Assembly (NCBI RefSeq): GCF_000721705.1
Contig: NZ_JOJL01000010.1
Coordinates: 186,001-250,000, forward strand
DNA: 64,000 bases
Source of the DNA: Actinoplanes subtropicus
GTDB taxonomy: Bacteria; Actinomycetota; Actinomycetes; Mycobacteriales; Micromonosporaceae
Direction: 5' to 3'
Both the position numbers and the translations under genes were made by a program. Each line of letters begins with the position of its first letter. Position 1 is the first letter of the stretch. Shown here piece by piece: positions 54,349 through 63,999 of this stretch. The notes beneath the pieces are model-generated. The model did no database searches. It saw nothing but the letters and a program-made list of their open reading frames with translations, and was not told where the DNA came from.

Positions 54349-55578
54349 ATGACGGTCGAGGCATCCGCCGCTTCCGCGCCCCAGCGTCGGGTCACCGGCT
54401 TGGACGGCATCCGCGGTCTCGCCGCGCTGTTCGTGGTCGTGCATCACACGTACCTCGAGTCGTTCCCCGGCTATCCGGTCAACACCGGGCCGTCGTGGCT
54501 CGTCTGGCTGCTGTACGGGCATCTCGCGGTGGTCGTCTTCATCGCGTTGTCCGGCTTCTCGCTCGCGGTCGCGCCGGCCCGCCGGGACTGGCAACTGGGC
54601 GGCAAGGCCCGGTTCGCGCATCGGCGGGCCTGGCGCATCCTGCCGCCGTACTGGGCCGCGCTGATCTTCAGCGTGATCATGGCCTGGGCGGTCGTGCCGC
54701 AGCCCGGCTCCGCGGCGCCGGACGGCAAGGCGGTCGCCGTCTACGGCCTGCTGCTGCAGGACGTCTTCGGCTCCTCGGTGCCGAACGGCGCGTTCTGGTC
54801 GATCGCGGTCGAGGCCCAGCTGTACATCGTCTTCCCGCTGCTGCTGCTGACCGTACGCCGGATCAGCGGGGTGGTCATGGTGACCGCGGTGACGATCGTG
54901 GTGGTCACGATCGGCGCGCTGGCCCCGCACGTGCACGTGGTGAGCATGCTGATGCGGTTCACCCCGCAGATGGCCGTCCTGTTCGCGCTGGGCCTGGCCA
55001 CGGCGGGCATCCTGCGGGCCGGCGACCGGGTGCGGAACCTGCCGTGGCAATGGTTCGCGGTGGCCGCCACGGTGCCGGTGGTGATCCTGTGCGTCGTCGA
55101 GGGCACGGTCTGGTGGGAGCGCGAGCACTTCTGGGCCGACCTGGCCTGGGCGCCGGCGATCGGGCTGATGCTGGTGGCGGTGGCGACCGGCAAGGCCCGG
55201 ATCTTCAAGAGGTTGCTGGACACCGCGCCGGTACGCGAGCTGGGTAAGTTCTCGTACAGCCTCTACCTGATCCACGCGCCGATCGTGGTGGCGATCAGCG
55301 AGAAGGTGATCGGCCCGCGGATGCAGCCGGGCCTGCCGCGCTTCCTGGCGACGCTGGCCATAGTGCTGCCGCTGTCGCTGGTCGGCGCCCGGTTGTTCGC
55401 CGCGGTCTTCGAGATCCCGTTCACGCGGTACCGCAGCTGGTCGGCGCTCCGCGACGCGTTCCGGGCCCGCTTCGGCCGTTCCGCGGTCGCGGCGCCGACC
55501 TCGCCCGCTGCGCCGACCTCGCCCGCGGCGCCCGCCGCGCCGGTGATCGCCCTGACCACCTCGGCCGAGAAGGAGTAG
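54349..55578 (+). CDS. Acyltransferase family 3 (OafA/YrhL-like) membrane protein
   Basis: A 409-residue, roughly ten-helix acyltransferase: RVTGLDGIRGLAALFVVVHHTYLE (catalytic-type His), VVFIALSGFSLAVAPARRDW, RFAHRRAWRILPPYWAAL, NGAFWSIAVEAQLYIVFPLLLL and LGKFSYSLYLIHAPIV. The family O-acylates surface glycans, using acyl groups from the cytoplasm. AGGGACCG precedes the ATG. The C-terminal tail has three SPAAPT-like repeats. Confidence 0.88.
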   Translation: MTVEASAASAPQRRVTGLDGIRGLAALFVVVHHTYLESFPGYPVNTGPSWLVWLLYGHLAVVVFIALSGFSLAVAPARRDWQLGGKARFAHRRAWRILPPYWAALIFSVIMAWAVVPQPGSAAPDGKAVAVYGLLLQDVFGSSVPNGAFWSIAVEAQLYIVFPLLLLTVRRISGVVMVTAVTIVVVTIGALAPHVHVVSMLMRFTPQMAVLFALGLATAGILRAGDRVRNLPWQWFAVAATVPVVILCVVEGTVWWEREHFWADLAWAPAIGLMLVAVATGKARIFKRLLDTAPVRELGKFSYSLYLIHAPIVVAISEKVIGPRMQPGLPRFLATLAIVLPLSLVGARLFAAVFEIPFTRYRSWSALRDAFRARFGRSAVAAPTSPAAPTSPAAPAAPVIALTTSAEKE

Positions 55579-55587
55579 CCCGGGCGC

Positions 55588-56352
55588 TCAGGCGATGCGC
55601 GGGCCGGGCCACGTGGGCGCGCCCAGCTCGCGGGAGATGGCCCGGGCCGTCTCGCGCAGCGCCTCGCGTACCGGGGGCTCGACCGGCCAGGCGGTCGACG
55701 GGATGACGACGCCGATCGCGCCCACCACGCCGTCGAAGGCGTCGAAGATCGGGCTGGCCAGCGCGCACTCGCCGAGCACCGCCTCCTCCGCCTCGGCGGC
55801 CACGCCGGTGGCGGCGACCTCCTCCCACTGGGCCTCCAGCGCGGCGAGGTCGGTGAGGGTCTCGCCGGTCATGCTGCGCAGCGGCGCGGCCTCGCCGACC
55901 GCCTTCTGCGCCTGGGCGCTGAACGCGGTGATGGCCTTGCCGAGGGCGCTGGCGTGGGCCGGGATGACGATGCCGACCTCGGGCATCTGCCGGCTGCCGT
56001 CGGGCCGGGGCTCGTGGTGGATGATCACGATCTCGTCGATGAGCAGCACCCCGGTGCGGACCGCGTAGCCGGTGCGCCGGGCGAGCTCGCCCGCCCAGGG
56101 CGCGGTGCGCGAGCGCAGTTCGAGGGTGTCGAGGTAGACGTTCCCGAGCAGCAGCACCCGGGGGCCGAGCATGTAGCGGCTCGAGCCGCGCTCCTGGACG
56201 ACCATGCCGTGCCCGACGAGCGTCTTGACGATGCCGTGCACGGTCGAGGCGGGCAGGCCGAGCGCGGCGGCCAGCTCGGAGAGGGTCATGCGGCGGCTGC
56301 CCTGCAGCGCGCTGAGCACCCGTACGGCCCGGTCGACGGACTGGATCACCAC
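55588..56352 (-). CDS. IclR-family regulator of the glycerol/dihydroxyacetone cassette
   Basis: A 254-residue IclR protein with an N-terminal winged helix (IQSVDRAVRVLSALQGSRRMTLSELAAALGLPASTVHGIVKTLVGHGMV) and a C-terminal effector domain (GYAVRTGVLLIDEIVIIHHEP..., IPAHASALGKAITAF, GECALASPIFDAFDGVVGAIGVVIP). The start is one of two adjacent GTG codons after GAGGAGG. It is divergent from glpF, like GylR of Streptomyces beside its glycerol operon, so control of glpF-dhaKLM is likely. Confidence 0.87.
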   Translation of the reverse strand: MVIQSVDRAVRVLSALQGSRRMTLSELAAALGLPASTVHGIVKTLVGHGMVVQERGSSRYMLGPRVLLLGNVYLDTLELRSRTAPWAGELARRTGYAVRTGVLLIDEIVIIHHEPRPDGSRQMPEVGIVIPAHASALGKAITAFSAQAQKAVGEAAPLRSMTGETLTDLAALEAQWEEVAATGVAAEAEEAVLGECALASPIFDAFDGVVGAIGVVIPSTAWPVEPPVREALRETARAISRELGAPTWPGPRIA

Positions 56353-56454
56353 GCCTCCTCTTTTCCGGCTAGCCCCATTGTGCCCGCAGCCTGTGAAGCC
56401 ATGTCGAAGACCCCTTGTCAGTGCCGTGTCAGCGGCGTAGCGTGCGTCACACGT

Positions 56455-56486
56455 TCGACATTATCGAATGTTCGTCGACATCATCG
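56455..56486. promoter_or_regulatory. Direct repeat TCGACATYATCG, candidate IclR operator
   Basis: TCGACATTATCG (56455-56466) and TCGACATCATCG (56475-56486) lie 20 bp apart start to start, two helical turns, in the divergent region between the IclR gene and glpF. The first copy also sits in the partial inverted repeat TTCGA-N5-TCGAA. Placement and phasing suit a dimer or tetramer regulator. Confidence 0.45.
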
Positions 56487-56512
56487 TAAACCCTTCGTTG
56501 CAGGAGGCCGAC

Positions 56513-57262
56513 ATGGCGGACGAACCGACCATGACCCAGAAACTTCTCACCGAGGTCGTGGGCACCGCGCTCCTCGTCTTCATCGGGGTGGGCTCGGTGC
56601 CCGCGACGCTCATGATCAACGGCAAGGCCCCGTTCACGATGGCGGACCTCGGGGTGATCTCGTTCGCGTTCGCGACGGTCGTGGTCGCGACCGTCTACGC
56701 GTTCGGCCACATCAGCGGCAACCACATCAACCCCGCCGTCACGATCGGCCTGGCCGTCACGAAGAAGTTCCCGTGGAGCCAGGTGCCCGCCTACCTGGGC
56801 GCGCAGGTGCTCGGCGCGGTCGTCGGCGCCACGGCGATCCTGGGCGTGCTCGGCCACAAGGCCAGCGACGTCGGCCTCGGCGTCGCGTCCTACTCGGGCA
56901 TTCCCACCGTGCAGGCGTTCACGGCCGAGTTCGTCGGCACGTTCATCCTCGTCCTGACCGTCTTCGGGGTCATACACCGCAAGGCCGCGCCCGGTTTCGC
57001 CGGAGTGGCGATCGGCCTGGTGGTGTTCGCCGCGATCATCCCGGTCGCCCCCGCGACCGGCGCCTCCATCAACCCCGCGCGCACCTTCGGCCCGATGCTC
57101 GTGCAGCAGCTGGCCGGCGGCACCGTGCACTGGAACCAGCTGCCCGTCTACTGGGCCGCGGAGCTGCTCGCCGGCGCCCTGGCGGGCCTGCTCTACGGCG
57201 TCCTGAGCCGCACCCCCGCCGACCGCCCCGCAGTCCTGTCCGACGAGCGCGTCCCCGCCTGA
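56513..57262 (+). CDS. glpF: Aquaglyceroporin / glycerol uptake facilitator
   Basis: A 249-residue, six-helix MIP channel with both pore motifs: GNHINPAVTIGLAV and GASINPARTFGPML (NPA boxes). The ATG at 56513 follows CAGGAGGCC; an upstream ATG at 56468 lies in the operator region and is rejected. Placed before dhaK, it probably admits glycerol or dihydroxyacetone. The residue set around the second NPA (NPARTFGP) is closer to aquaporins than to classic GlpF (NPARDFGP), so water permeation is also possible. Confidence 0.85.
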   Translation: MADEPTMTQKLLTEVVGTALLVFIGVGSVPATLMINGKAPFTMADLGVISFAFATVVVATVYAFGHISGNHINPAVTIGLAVTKKFPWSQVPAYLGAQVLGAVVGATAILGVLGHKASDVGLGVASYSGIPTVQAFTAEFVGTFILVLTVFGVIHRKAAPGFAGVAIGLVVFAAIIPVAPATGASINPARTFGPMLVQQLAGGTVHWNQLPVYWAAELLAGALAGLLYGVLSRTPADRPAVLSDERVPA

Positions 57263-57290
57263 CCGTCGCCCGACCTGAGGAGGTTTCCCG

Positions 57291-58292
57291 ATGAAGAAGA
57301 TCATCAACGACCCGTCCACGGTCGTGTCCGACGCGCTCAACGGCGTCGAGGCCGCCCATCCCGAGCTCAAGGTCGACCACCAGAACAAGGTGATCTACCG
57401 GGGCGACAGCCCGCGCCACGGCAAGGTCGGCATCATCTCCGGCGGTGGCTCCGGGCACGAGCCGCTGCACGGCGGGTTCGTCGGCCTCGGCATGCTCGAC
57501 GCCGCCTGCGCCGGGGAGGTCTTCACCTCGCCGGTGCCGGACCAGATGGTCGCGGCCACCAAGCTCGTCGACGGCGGCGCCGGGGTGCTGCACGTGGTGA
57601 AGAACTACACCGGCGACGTGCTGAACTTCGAGATGGGCGCCGAGCTGGCCGCCGCCGAGACCGGTGTGGAGGTGGTCGCCGTGGTCACCGACGACGACGT
57701 GGCGGTGCAGGACAGCACCTGGACGGCCGGCCGGCGCGGCGTCGGCGTGACCGTCCTGCTGGAGAAGATCGCCGGGGCGGCCGCCGAGCAGGGCCGCGGC
57801 CTGGCCGAGGTGGCCGACGTCGCCCGCCGGGTCAACGCGAACGGCCGCAGCATGGGCGCGGCGCTGACCAGCTGCACGGTGCCCGCGGTCGGCCACCCGA
57901 CCTTCGAGCTCGGCGACGACGAGTTCGAGCTCGGCGTGGGCATCCACGGCGAGCCGGGCCGGCAGCGGCTGCCGCTGGTGCCCGCCCGGGAGCTCGCCGA
58001 GCTGCTGGTCGAGCCGATCCTGGCCGACCTGCCGTTCGACTCCGGCGACGGCGTCATCGCCTTCGTCAACGGGCTGGGCGGCACGCCGTTGATCGAGCTG
58101 TACGTGCTGTACGCCGAGGTCGCGCGCATCCTGGCTGCACACGGCGTCACGGTGGCGCGCTCGCTGGTCGGGCCGTTCATCACCTCCCTGGACATGGCCG
58201 GGGCGAGCGTGACGCTGCTGAAGGTGGACGACGAGTTGCTCGGCCTGTGGGACGCACCCGTGCGTACGCCGGCCCTGAGGTGGGGAATCTGA
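57291..58292 (+). CDS. dhaK: PTS-dependent dihydroxyacetone kinase, DhaK subunit
   Basis: A 333-residue subunit that binds dihydroxyacetone covalently through a His. Marks: [82 protein letters not shown] and [13 protein letters not shown], where H219 corresponds to H218 of the E. coli enzyme. A GAGGAGGT site precedes the ATG. It is followed immediately by dhaL. Confidence 0.93.
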   Translation: MKKIINDPSTVVSDALNGVEAAHPELKVDHQNKVIYRGDSPRHGKVGIISGGGSGHEPLHGGFVGLGMLDAACAGEVFTSPVPDQMVAATKLVDGGAGVLHVVKNYTGDVLNFEMGAELAAAETGVEVVAVVTDDDVAVQDSTWTAGRRGVGVTVLLEKIAGAAAEQGRGLAEVADVARRVNANGRSMGAALTSCTVPAVGHPTFELGDDEFELGVGIHGEPGRQRLPLVPARELAELLVEPILADLPFDSGDGVIAFVNGLGGTPLIELYVLYAEVARILAAHGVTVARSLVGPFITSLDMAGASVTLLKVDDELLGLWDAPVRTPALRWGI

Positions 58293-58294
58293 GA

Positions 58295-58942
58295 ATGACG
58301 AACAGTGTGACCGGGGCGGCGATCGACGGCTGGCTGCGGGCGTTCGCCCGGCTGGTGGCCGAGCACGAGGACGAGTTGACCCGGCTCGACGCCGCGATCG
58401 GCGACGCCGACCACGGGGCGAACATGAACCGTGGCCTGACCGCCGCCGCGGTCGCGCTCGACGAACTGGCGGCGGGTGATCCCCCGCCGGCCGCCGGCCC
58501 GCGCCTGACCAAGGTCGGCATGACCCTGATCTCCACGGTCGGCGGTGCCGCCGGTCCGCTGTTCGGCACCTTCTTCCTGCGGATGGGCAACGCGCTGGCC
58601 GAGCAGGAGACGCCCACGGCGCTCGCGGCGGCACTGCGGGCCGGCCTGGCCGGCGTCGTCCAGCGCGGCAAGGCCGAGGCGGGCGACAAGACGATGTACG
58701 ACGCGCTGGCCCCCGCCGTGGCGGCCGTCGAGACCGCGCTCGCCGCCGGGGGCTCCCTGGCCGATGCGCTCGCCGCGGCGAGCAAGGCCGCCGAGGACGG
58801 CTGCGCCGCGACCGTCCCGCTGGTGGCCCGCAAGGGCCGGGCCAGCTACCTCGGCGAGCGCAGCGTCGGCCACCAGGACCCCGGCGCGACCACCGTGAGC
58901 CTGTTCTTCCGCGCCGCGCTCGACTCCGGGGTGGCCGGATGA
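58295..58942 (+). CDS. dhaL: PTS-dependent dihydroxyacetone kinase, DhaL subunit
   Basis: A 215-residue ADP-binding subunit: [23 protein letters not shown] (the Asp residues hold Mg-ADP), [34 protein letters not shown] and [21 protein letters not shown]. DhaL passes phosphate from DhaM to dihydroxyacetone on DhaK. The ATG at 58295 lies 2 bp after the dhaK stop, and the stop overlaps the next gene by ATGA. The longer upstream frame overlaps dhaK and is rejected. Confidence 0.93.
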   Translation: MTNSVTGAAIDGWLRAFARLVAEHEDELTRLDAAIGDADHGANMNRGLTAAAVALDELAAGDPPPAAGPRLTKVGMTLISTVGGAAGPLFGTFFLRMGNALAEQETPTALAAALRAGLAGVVQRGKAEAGDKTMYDALAPAVAAVETALAAGGSLADALAAASKAAEDGCAATVPLVARKGRASYLGERSVGHQDPGATTVSLFFRAALDSGVAG

Positions 58943-61590
58943 GCGTCGGCATCGTCGTGGTCTCGCACAGCCGCGCCCTGGCCGGGGCCGCGGTCGACCT
59001 CGCCGCCCAGATGCTCGCCGGGCGTGACCTGCGCCTGGCGGTCGCGGCGGGCCTCGACGAGACCACCCTCGGCACGGACGCCCTGCAGATCAAGGCGGCG
59101 GTGGAGCAGGTCGACGGCCCGGACGGCGTGGTCGTCCTGATGGACCTGGGCAGCGCGGTGCTCAGCAGCGAGCTCGCCCTGGACCTGCTGGACGACCCCA
59201 CCGGGCGGGACCGGGTGACGCTGTCGCCCGCCCCGATCGTGGAGGGGCTCGTCGCGGCGGCGGTCGCCGCGGCCGGCGGCGCCTCGCGGGCGGAGGTGGC
59301 GGCCGAGGCCGTCGCCGCGCTGCGGGCGAAGCGCGAACACCTCGGCGAGCCGGACACCGACCCCGGCTCGGGTCCCGCGCCGGGCGAGCCATCGGCCGGC
59401 ACGGAGATCACCGGTCGCCCGCCGGACGAGCCGGCGGCCCACGCTGAGGTCACGGTCGAGAATCGCCACGGCTTGCACGCCCGGCCGGTTGCCCGGCTCG
59501 TCGCGCTCGCCCGCGAGCACGACGCGCGGCTGAGCCTGCGCAACCTCACGACCGGCGCCGGCCCCGCCGCGGCGACGAGCCCGACGCAACTGGCAACCCT
59601 CGGCGCGCAGCGCGGGCACCGGCTTCAGATCGAGGCCACCGGCCCGGCGGCACGGCAAGCGCTCGACGCCGTGATCGCGTTGGCGCACGACGGTTTCGGG
59701 GACGACGACCGCTCCGCCGAGCCGTCGGCCGGGTTGGCCTCCGTCACGGCGAACGACTCGGTCTCCGTCACGGCGAACGACTCGGTCTCCGTCACGGCGA
59801 ACGACTCGGTCTCCGTCACGGCGAACGACTCGGTCTCCGTCACCGCGATCGGCAAGGCGAACGGCTTGGCGGCCGGCCGCGGTCCGCAGGCGGTCTCGCC
59901 GGGCATCGGAATCGGTCCGGCCCGCTTCTGGCGCCCGGCCCCGACCCGCGACGGCGCCGTGCCCGCCCCCCGCAACGGCACCGGCGTCTCCGGCCCGCGT
60001 CCGGTGGGCGCCGAGCTGCGCCGCCTGCACGAAGCGCGGGACGCGGTGCGCCGCGCCCTCGCCGGGCTGGCGGCCAGCACACAGGCCGAGCTGGGTGCCG
60101 CCGAAGCAGCGATCTTCGCCGCGCACGAGGCCATCCTGGACGACCCCGCCCTCATCGGGCCCGCCGAGGCGGAGATCCGCGAAGGACACAGCGCCCAGGG
60201 CAGCTGGGCCCGGGCCGTCGACGCCGCCGAGCGGGCCTACGCCGCGCTCGCCGATCCCTACCTGCGCGAACGTGGGCAGGACGTGCGCGCCGTCGGCGAC
60301 CAGGTGCTCGCCGAGCTCACCGGCGCCGGCGCCGGCGGCCCGAGCGGGGACGGGGTGCTGGTCGTCGCCGACCTCACCCCGGCCCAGGCGGCGGGACTGA
60401 ACCGCGAGCACGTCACGGCGATCGTGCTCGCCCACGGCAGCGCCACCTCACACGCGGCCATCCTGGCCCGCTCCCGCGGCATCCCCGCGGTCGCCGGGGC
60501 CGGCGACGACGTGCTGCGGCTGCCCGAGGCCACCGCGCTCATCGTCGACGGGACGGCCGGGCTGCTGCTCGTCGACCCGGCGGCGGACGTGCTCGCCCGC
60601 TACCGGGGGGCCGCCGCCGAGGAGGCCGAGCGCGCCGCCGCCGAGCGGGCCCGGGCCGGCGAGCCCGCCGTCACCCGCGACGGCCGGCGCATGCATGTCG
60701 AGGCGAACCTCGGCTCGGTGCCGGACGCGCTCGACGCCGCCCGGCTCGGCGCGGACGGAGCCGGCCTGGTCCGTACGGAGTTCCTCTTCCTCGACCGGGA
60801 AACCGCTCCGACGGTGGCCGAACAGGAGCAGCTCTATCGCGCGATCGCCGAGGCCCTGCCCGGGCGACGGGTGACCTTCCGGACCCTGGACGTCGGCGGC
60901 GACAAGCCCCTCCCCTACCTGCCCACCCCGCCGGAGGCGAACCCCTTCCTGGGCGTACGCGGGGTACGCCTGGCGCTGGCCGCCCCGCACCTGCTGCGCG
61001 ACCAGCTCACCGCCCTCGTCCGGGTCGCCCGCGAACACCCGCTCGGCATCATGGTGCCGATGGTGAGCACCCCGGGCGAACTGCGGCAGGTACACGCCGT
61101 GCTCGACCAGGTGCTGACCGCCGAGACGGACGGGACGCGCCCGCCCGGCCTCGAACTCGGCGTCATGATCGAGGTACCGGCCGCGGCCCTCAAGGCGGCG
61201 GCCTTCGCCGGTCTCGTCGACTTCGTCAGCATCGGCACGAACGACCTCACCCAGTACACCCTCGCCGCCGAGCGCGGCCACCCCGGACTCGGCGCCCTGG
61301 CCGACGCGCTCGACCCGGGCGTGCTCCGGCTCGTCGAGGCGGTCTGCCGGGCGGGCGCGGGCCGGTTCCGGGTCGGGGTCTGCGGCGAGGCCGCCGCCGA
61401 CCCGCTCGCCGGCCCGGTGTTCGCCGCGCTCGGCGTCACCGAGCTGTCGGTCTCCCCCGCGGCACTGCCCGCGGTCAAGGCCGGCCTGCGCGCCGCCGAC
61501 CTGACCGCCCTGGCCGACCGGCTACCCGCCTGCCTGGCCCTCCCGGACGCCGCCGCGGTCCGCGCCGCGCTGACCCCACCGCCGCCATGA
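58939..61590 (+). CDS. dhaM: DhaM-HPr-Enzyme I fusion phosphotransferase
   Basis: An 883-residue three-module protein. Residues 1-135 are the DhaM EIIA-like domain ([11 protein letters not shown]10; [13 protein letters not shown]). Residues about 168-250 are HPr ([15 protein letters not shown], phospho-His H180). From about 318 comes full Enzyme I, with phospho-His H505 in [44 protein letters not shown] and [11 protein letters not shown]. The modules could take phosphate from PEP to DhaL alone. E. coli DhaM has a similar order but a partial Enzyme I. The HPr-EI linker contains four perfect copies of SVTANDSV (268-299). An ATGA overlap couples it to dhaL. Confidence 0.92.
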   Translation: MSVGIVVVSHSRALAGAAVDLAAQMLAGRDLRLAVAAGLDETTLGTDALQIKAAVEQVDGPDGVVVLMDLGSAVLSSELALDLLDDPTGRDRVTLSPAPIVEGLVAAAVAAAGGASRAEVAAEAVAALRAKREHLGEPDTDPGSGPAPGEPSAGTEITGRPPDEPAAHAEVTVENRHGLHARPVARLVALAREHDARLSLRNLTTGAGPAAATSPTQLATLGAQRGHRLQIEATGPAARQALDAVIALAHDGFGDDDRSAEPSAGLASVTANDSVSVTANDSVSVTANDSVSVTANDSVSVTAIGKANGLAAGRGPQAVSPGIGIGPARFWRPAPTRDGAVPAPRNGTGVSGPRPVGAELRRLHEARDAVRRALAGLAASTQAELGAAEAAIFAAHEAILDDPALIGPAEAEIREGHSAQGSWARAVDAAERAYAALADPYLRERGQDVRAVGDQVLAELTGAGAGGPSGDGVLVVADLTPAQAAGLNREHVTAIVLAHGSATSHAAILARSRGIPAVAGAGDDVLRLPEATALIVDGTAGLLLVDPAADVLARYRGAAAEEAERAAAERARAGEPAVTRDGRRMHVEANLGSVPDALDAARLGADGAGLVRTEFLFLDRETAPTVAEQEQLYRAIAEALPGRRVTFRTLDVGGDKPLPYLPTPPEANPFLGVRGVRLALAAPHLLRDQLTALVRVAREHPLGIMVPMVSTPGELRQVHAVLDQVLTAETDGTRPPGLELGVMIEVPAAALKAAAFAGLVDFVSIGTNDLTQYTLAAERGHPGLGALADALDPGVLRLVEAVCRAGAGRFRVGVCGEAAADPLAGPVFAALGVTELSVSPAALPAVKAGLRAADLTALADRLPACLALPDAAAVRAALTPPPP
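59740..59835 (+). repeat. Four perfect 24-bp in-frame tandem repeats (VNTR-like)
   Basis: Four identical 24-bp units begin at 59740, 59764, 59788 and 59812, each encoding SVTANDSV, followed by a partial fifth (SVTAIG). They lie in the linker between HPr and Enzyme I. Perfect identity, including third bases, points to recent expansion. Confidence 0.92.
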
Positions 61591-61678
61591 GGAAACCACC
61601 GCCAGGCGGCAGGCAGGCTGCCGCCGCCGTGACGAGGCCGCGCCGCTGCGGCTGAGGGGTCGGCGGGTCGGCGTGAGT

Positions 61679-61707
61679 GGCTGCCGCCGCGGTGAGCGGC
61701 GGCAGCC
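61679..61707. terminator. Hairpin terminator after dhaM, at the edge of the dispersed repeat
   Basis: GGCTGCCGCCGC (61679-61690) pairs perfectly with GCGGCGGCAGCC (61696-61707) around a 5-base loop. It lies 89 bp after the dhaM stop and overlaps the first 16 bases of repeat copy B. There is no U tract. Copy A has only the right arm, so the full hairpin is particular to this site. Confidence 0.6.
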
Positions 61708-61836
61708 AGGGTGACCAGCCGCCTGGGCCGGCCTGCCCGCGTTGCAGCTCAGCCCGGATGCGGGCGGCACGGGGCCGGGACTGCAGCGAGATCGCCGGGG
61801 AACGCGGGGACTTGTCCGTCCCGTACGGTAACGGGA
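61692..61836. repeat. Dispersed ~145-bp intergenic repeat, copy B
   Basis: It matches 46365-46508 along its whole length, from GTGAGCGGCGGCAGC to GTACGGTAACGGGA, with about 20 scattered differences by eye. It ends about 20 bp from the minus-strand stop at 61856, as copy A does from its gene (14 bp). No gene is evident. Confidence 0.85.
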
Positions 61837-61855
61837 ATTTGATCTAGATGGTGAG

Positions 61856-63001
61856 TTAGTCCTCCGCGGCCACCGAGCCGCCGCCGGTTTGCCATTTGTT
61901 GCCGGTCCAGACGTTGCCTACGCCGTTGGAGTTGAAGCCGGTGACCGGGCCGTACATGCCGCATTTGCCGTTCGTGCCGCGCTGGAAGGTGTTGTTGCGG
62001 ATCACCACGTGGTTGGCGTGCGGGAACGGCTTGGTCGACGAGTCGCCGCCGTAGATGCAGTAGGACGAGCCGGTGTTGGCGCCCAGGAAGTTGTCCTCGG
62101 CGATCACGTCGGCGATGACCGCGAAGTCGGGCAGCAGGTTCAGGTCGCCGGTGCAGCCCTCGCCGACCTTGTTGGCCGGGGGCTGGCACAGGATGAAGTT
62201 GTGCCGGATGCGGATGTTGTGGCCGCCGTTGGAGAGGAAGCCGCCGAGGTGCCAGACGGCGGTGGCCGGCAGGTACTGACCGTGCAGGTAGGAATCCTGG
62301 ATGACGCAGGTGGAGGATTTCTCGCCGCACTGGGCGCTGGTGACGCCGCCGTGGATGTTGTCGCGCAGCAGCGTCATGTTGCCGTAGCTGACCGCCGCGT
62401 TCGGCTTCGTGCCGGCGTCGACCTCGGAGTCCTCGAGCGTCAGCGACCAGTTGCTCGAGCCGGCCCGGTCGGTGTCCAGGAAGACCAGCCCATTGATCTT
62501 GCTGCGCTTGACGGTGACGTTCGCGGCCAGGATGGTCAGGTCACAGTTCAGCGTCTTGCTGTCGATCACCGTGCCGGCCTTCTGGATCGTGCAGTTGCCG
62601 GTGTAATTGCTGAGCTTCGTGCCGGCCGGGACGCCGGTGTTGGTCGGCCCCGGCCAGCCGGCGATGTAGGGATCGTGGGCCGACTCGGTGGCCTTGGCCG
62701 CGGCCTTCTTGCTGGCCGAGGCGCTCGGCTTCGCGCTGGCCGAGGCCGACGCCGAGGCGCTCGCGCTGGGGGCGGTGCTGCCGGCCGCGCTCGTCGCCGC
62801 GGCGCCGCCGAGAGCCGCCGGCGCCGGGGACGTGGCCGGGTCGGCCTTGTCGTTCGAGGTGCGGGTCAATGCCACGTAGCCGCCGACCAGCAGGACCGCC
62901 AGGGCGGCCAGCGCGACCACCGGCAGCCAGAAGCGACCGGAGCGGGAGGACGGGGGTATCTCGGGCGCCTGCGGCGGGGTGTTCGTCGGGGTGGCCGTCA
63001 T
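61856..63001 (-). CDS. Membrane-anchored right-handed beta-helix-like protein
   Basis: A protein of about 381 residues. The ATG at 63001 follows GGAGTCAG. A short cytoplasmic tail and one helix (FWLPVVALAALAVLLVGGYVAL) precede an Ala/Ser/Lys-rich spacer (about 60-110) and an extracellular domain with repeated short beta-strand signatures (IDSKTLNCDLTILAANVTVKRSKINGLVFLD, SLTLEDSEVDAG, NMTLLRDNIHGG, NIRIRHNFILC, HVVIRNNTFQRG). This pattern suits a parallel beta-helix as in pectate-lyase-fold glycan enzymes. I cannot identify a catalytic site. It lies in the polysaccharide locus, so glycan binding or cleavage is plausible. Confidence 0.7.
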   Translation of the reverse strand: MTATPTNTPPQAPEIPPSSRSGRFWLPVVALAALAVLLVGGYVALTRTSNDKADPATSPAPAALGGAAATSAAGSTAPSASASASASASAKPSASASKKAAAKATESAHDPYIAGWPGPTNTGVPAGTKLSNYTGNCTIQKAGTVIDSKTLNCDLTILAANVTVKRSKINGLVFLDTDRAGSSNWSLTLEDSEVDAGTKPNAAVSYGNMTLLRDNIHGGVTSAQCGEKSSTCVIQDSYLHGQYLPATAVWHLGGFLSNGGHNIRIRHNFILCQPPANKVGEGCTGDLNLLPDFAVIADVIAEDNFLGANTGSSYCIYGGDSSTKPFPHANHVVIRNNTFQRGTNGKCGMYGPVTGFNSNGVGNVWTGNKWQTGGGSVAAED

Positions 63002-63114
63002 CGGACTGACTCCAGACTGGTGAACGTTGATACGGAACGCCAAAGACCCGGCCGGACCTGCGCGGTCCGGCCGGGTGCGGTCCTGCCTCGGGACGGTGGC
63101 AACGGGTCGCGGCC

Positions 63115-63999
63115 TCACGCCCCGCCGGCGGGCACGCCCGCGGCCAGCAGGTTGACCAGGAACGCCACCGTGGTCGGCGCGGGGGTGCGGGTGCCGTCGA
63201 GGATCCCGTCGAGCCAGGCCCGGTCGAGGATCTTCTGCTCGTACAGCGCCTCCGCGGCGGACGGCTCGGCCCGCCAGTGCCGCAGCACCAGCTCGGCCAT
63301 GCCGGCCGCGCCCAGCTGCGGGTTGCGGCCGCGGACCAGCCGCTGGCGGACCTTGCGGCTCGCCTTACGGGCGGTGACCGCGGCGATCGAGACCCGGGTG
63401 GCCAGGTCGCGGCTGCCGAGCCGGGCCGGGATCAGCCCGGAGTCGAGCGGTATGCGGGCCAGCTCCGGGTCGAGCCGGGTCATCAGCCGGCCGAGCAGCA
63501 GCGAGTCACGCTTGTCGGCCGGGGCCACGGCGAGCGCGAGCTCGATGAAGCGCCGGTCGAACATCGGGTTGACCGCGTACCGGCGGACCGCGGCGGCGCT
63601 GCCGTGCGCGGCCGACCAGCGGTGCATCCGGTGGTACAGGTAGAACTGGTCGGTCGCGCGCAGCCAGTCGCCGGGGGCGAAGAGCTCGGCGAGCGCGTTC
63701 TCGGTGCCCTCCCGCGCCTCGGCCAGGAAGCCGGGGTCGAGCGCGCCCTCCTCGACCGCCTCGTTCGCGAAGATGCGCCAGTGCGCCAGCCGCTTCACCA
63801 GCTTGGCCGAGGTCTCGGCGCCGGTCGGCTGGCCGGAGTAGTAGAAGCCGCGGGCCACCTCGCCGCCCAGGCCGGAGAGCCGGTGCCCCTGGTCGAGGCG
63901 CGCCTCGGTGAGCAGCAGCGGGGCCAGGGCCATCGGGCTGGCCAGGCACTCCAGGGCGCCGGCCGCGAGCATCGACACCGCGTGCGCCTCGGCCGGGGT
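63115..63999 (-). CDS. Asparagine-synthase-like protein, 5' end beyond window
   Basis: About 294 C-terminal residues are visible; the frame stays open to the right edge. The segment TPAEAHAVSMLAAGALECLASPMALAPLLLTEARLDQGHRLSGLGGEVARGFYYSG carries the SGLGGEVARG-type motif of the asparagine synthase (AsnB) amidotransfer domain. RRYAVNPMFDRRFIELALAVAPADKRDSLLLGRLMTRLDPELARIPLDSGLIP also matches the family. In polysaccharide loci such proteins probably amidate uronic acids or form other amides; that role is inference. It lies 114 bp upstream of the beta-helix gene on the same strand. Confidence 0.78.
   Translation of the reverse strand, partial: TPAEAHAVSMLAAGALECLASPMALAPLLLTEARLDQGHRLSGLGGEVARGFYYSGQPTGAETSAKLVKRLAHWRIFANEAVEEGALDPGFLAEAREGTENALAELFAPGDWLRATDQFYLYHRMHRWSAAHGSAAAVRRYAVNPMFDRRFIELALAVAPADKRDSLLLGRLMTRLDPELARIPLDSGLIPARLGSRDLATRVSIAAVTARKASRKVRQRLVRGRNPQLGAAGMAELVLRHWRAEPSAAEALYEQKILDRAWLDGILDGTRTPAPTTVAFLVNLLAAGVPAGGA

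Noticed and set aside
61591..61855. A gene between dhaM and the beta-helix protein
   Set aside because: The frames here come from the dispersed repeat and a hairpin; none has a recognisable product or ribosome site.
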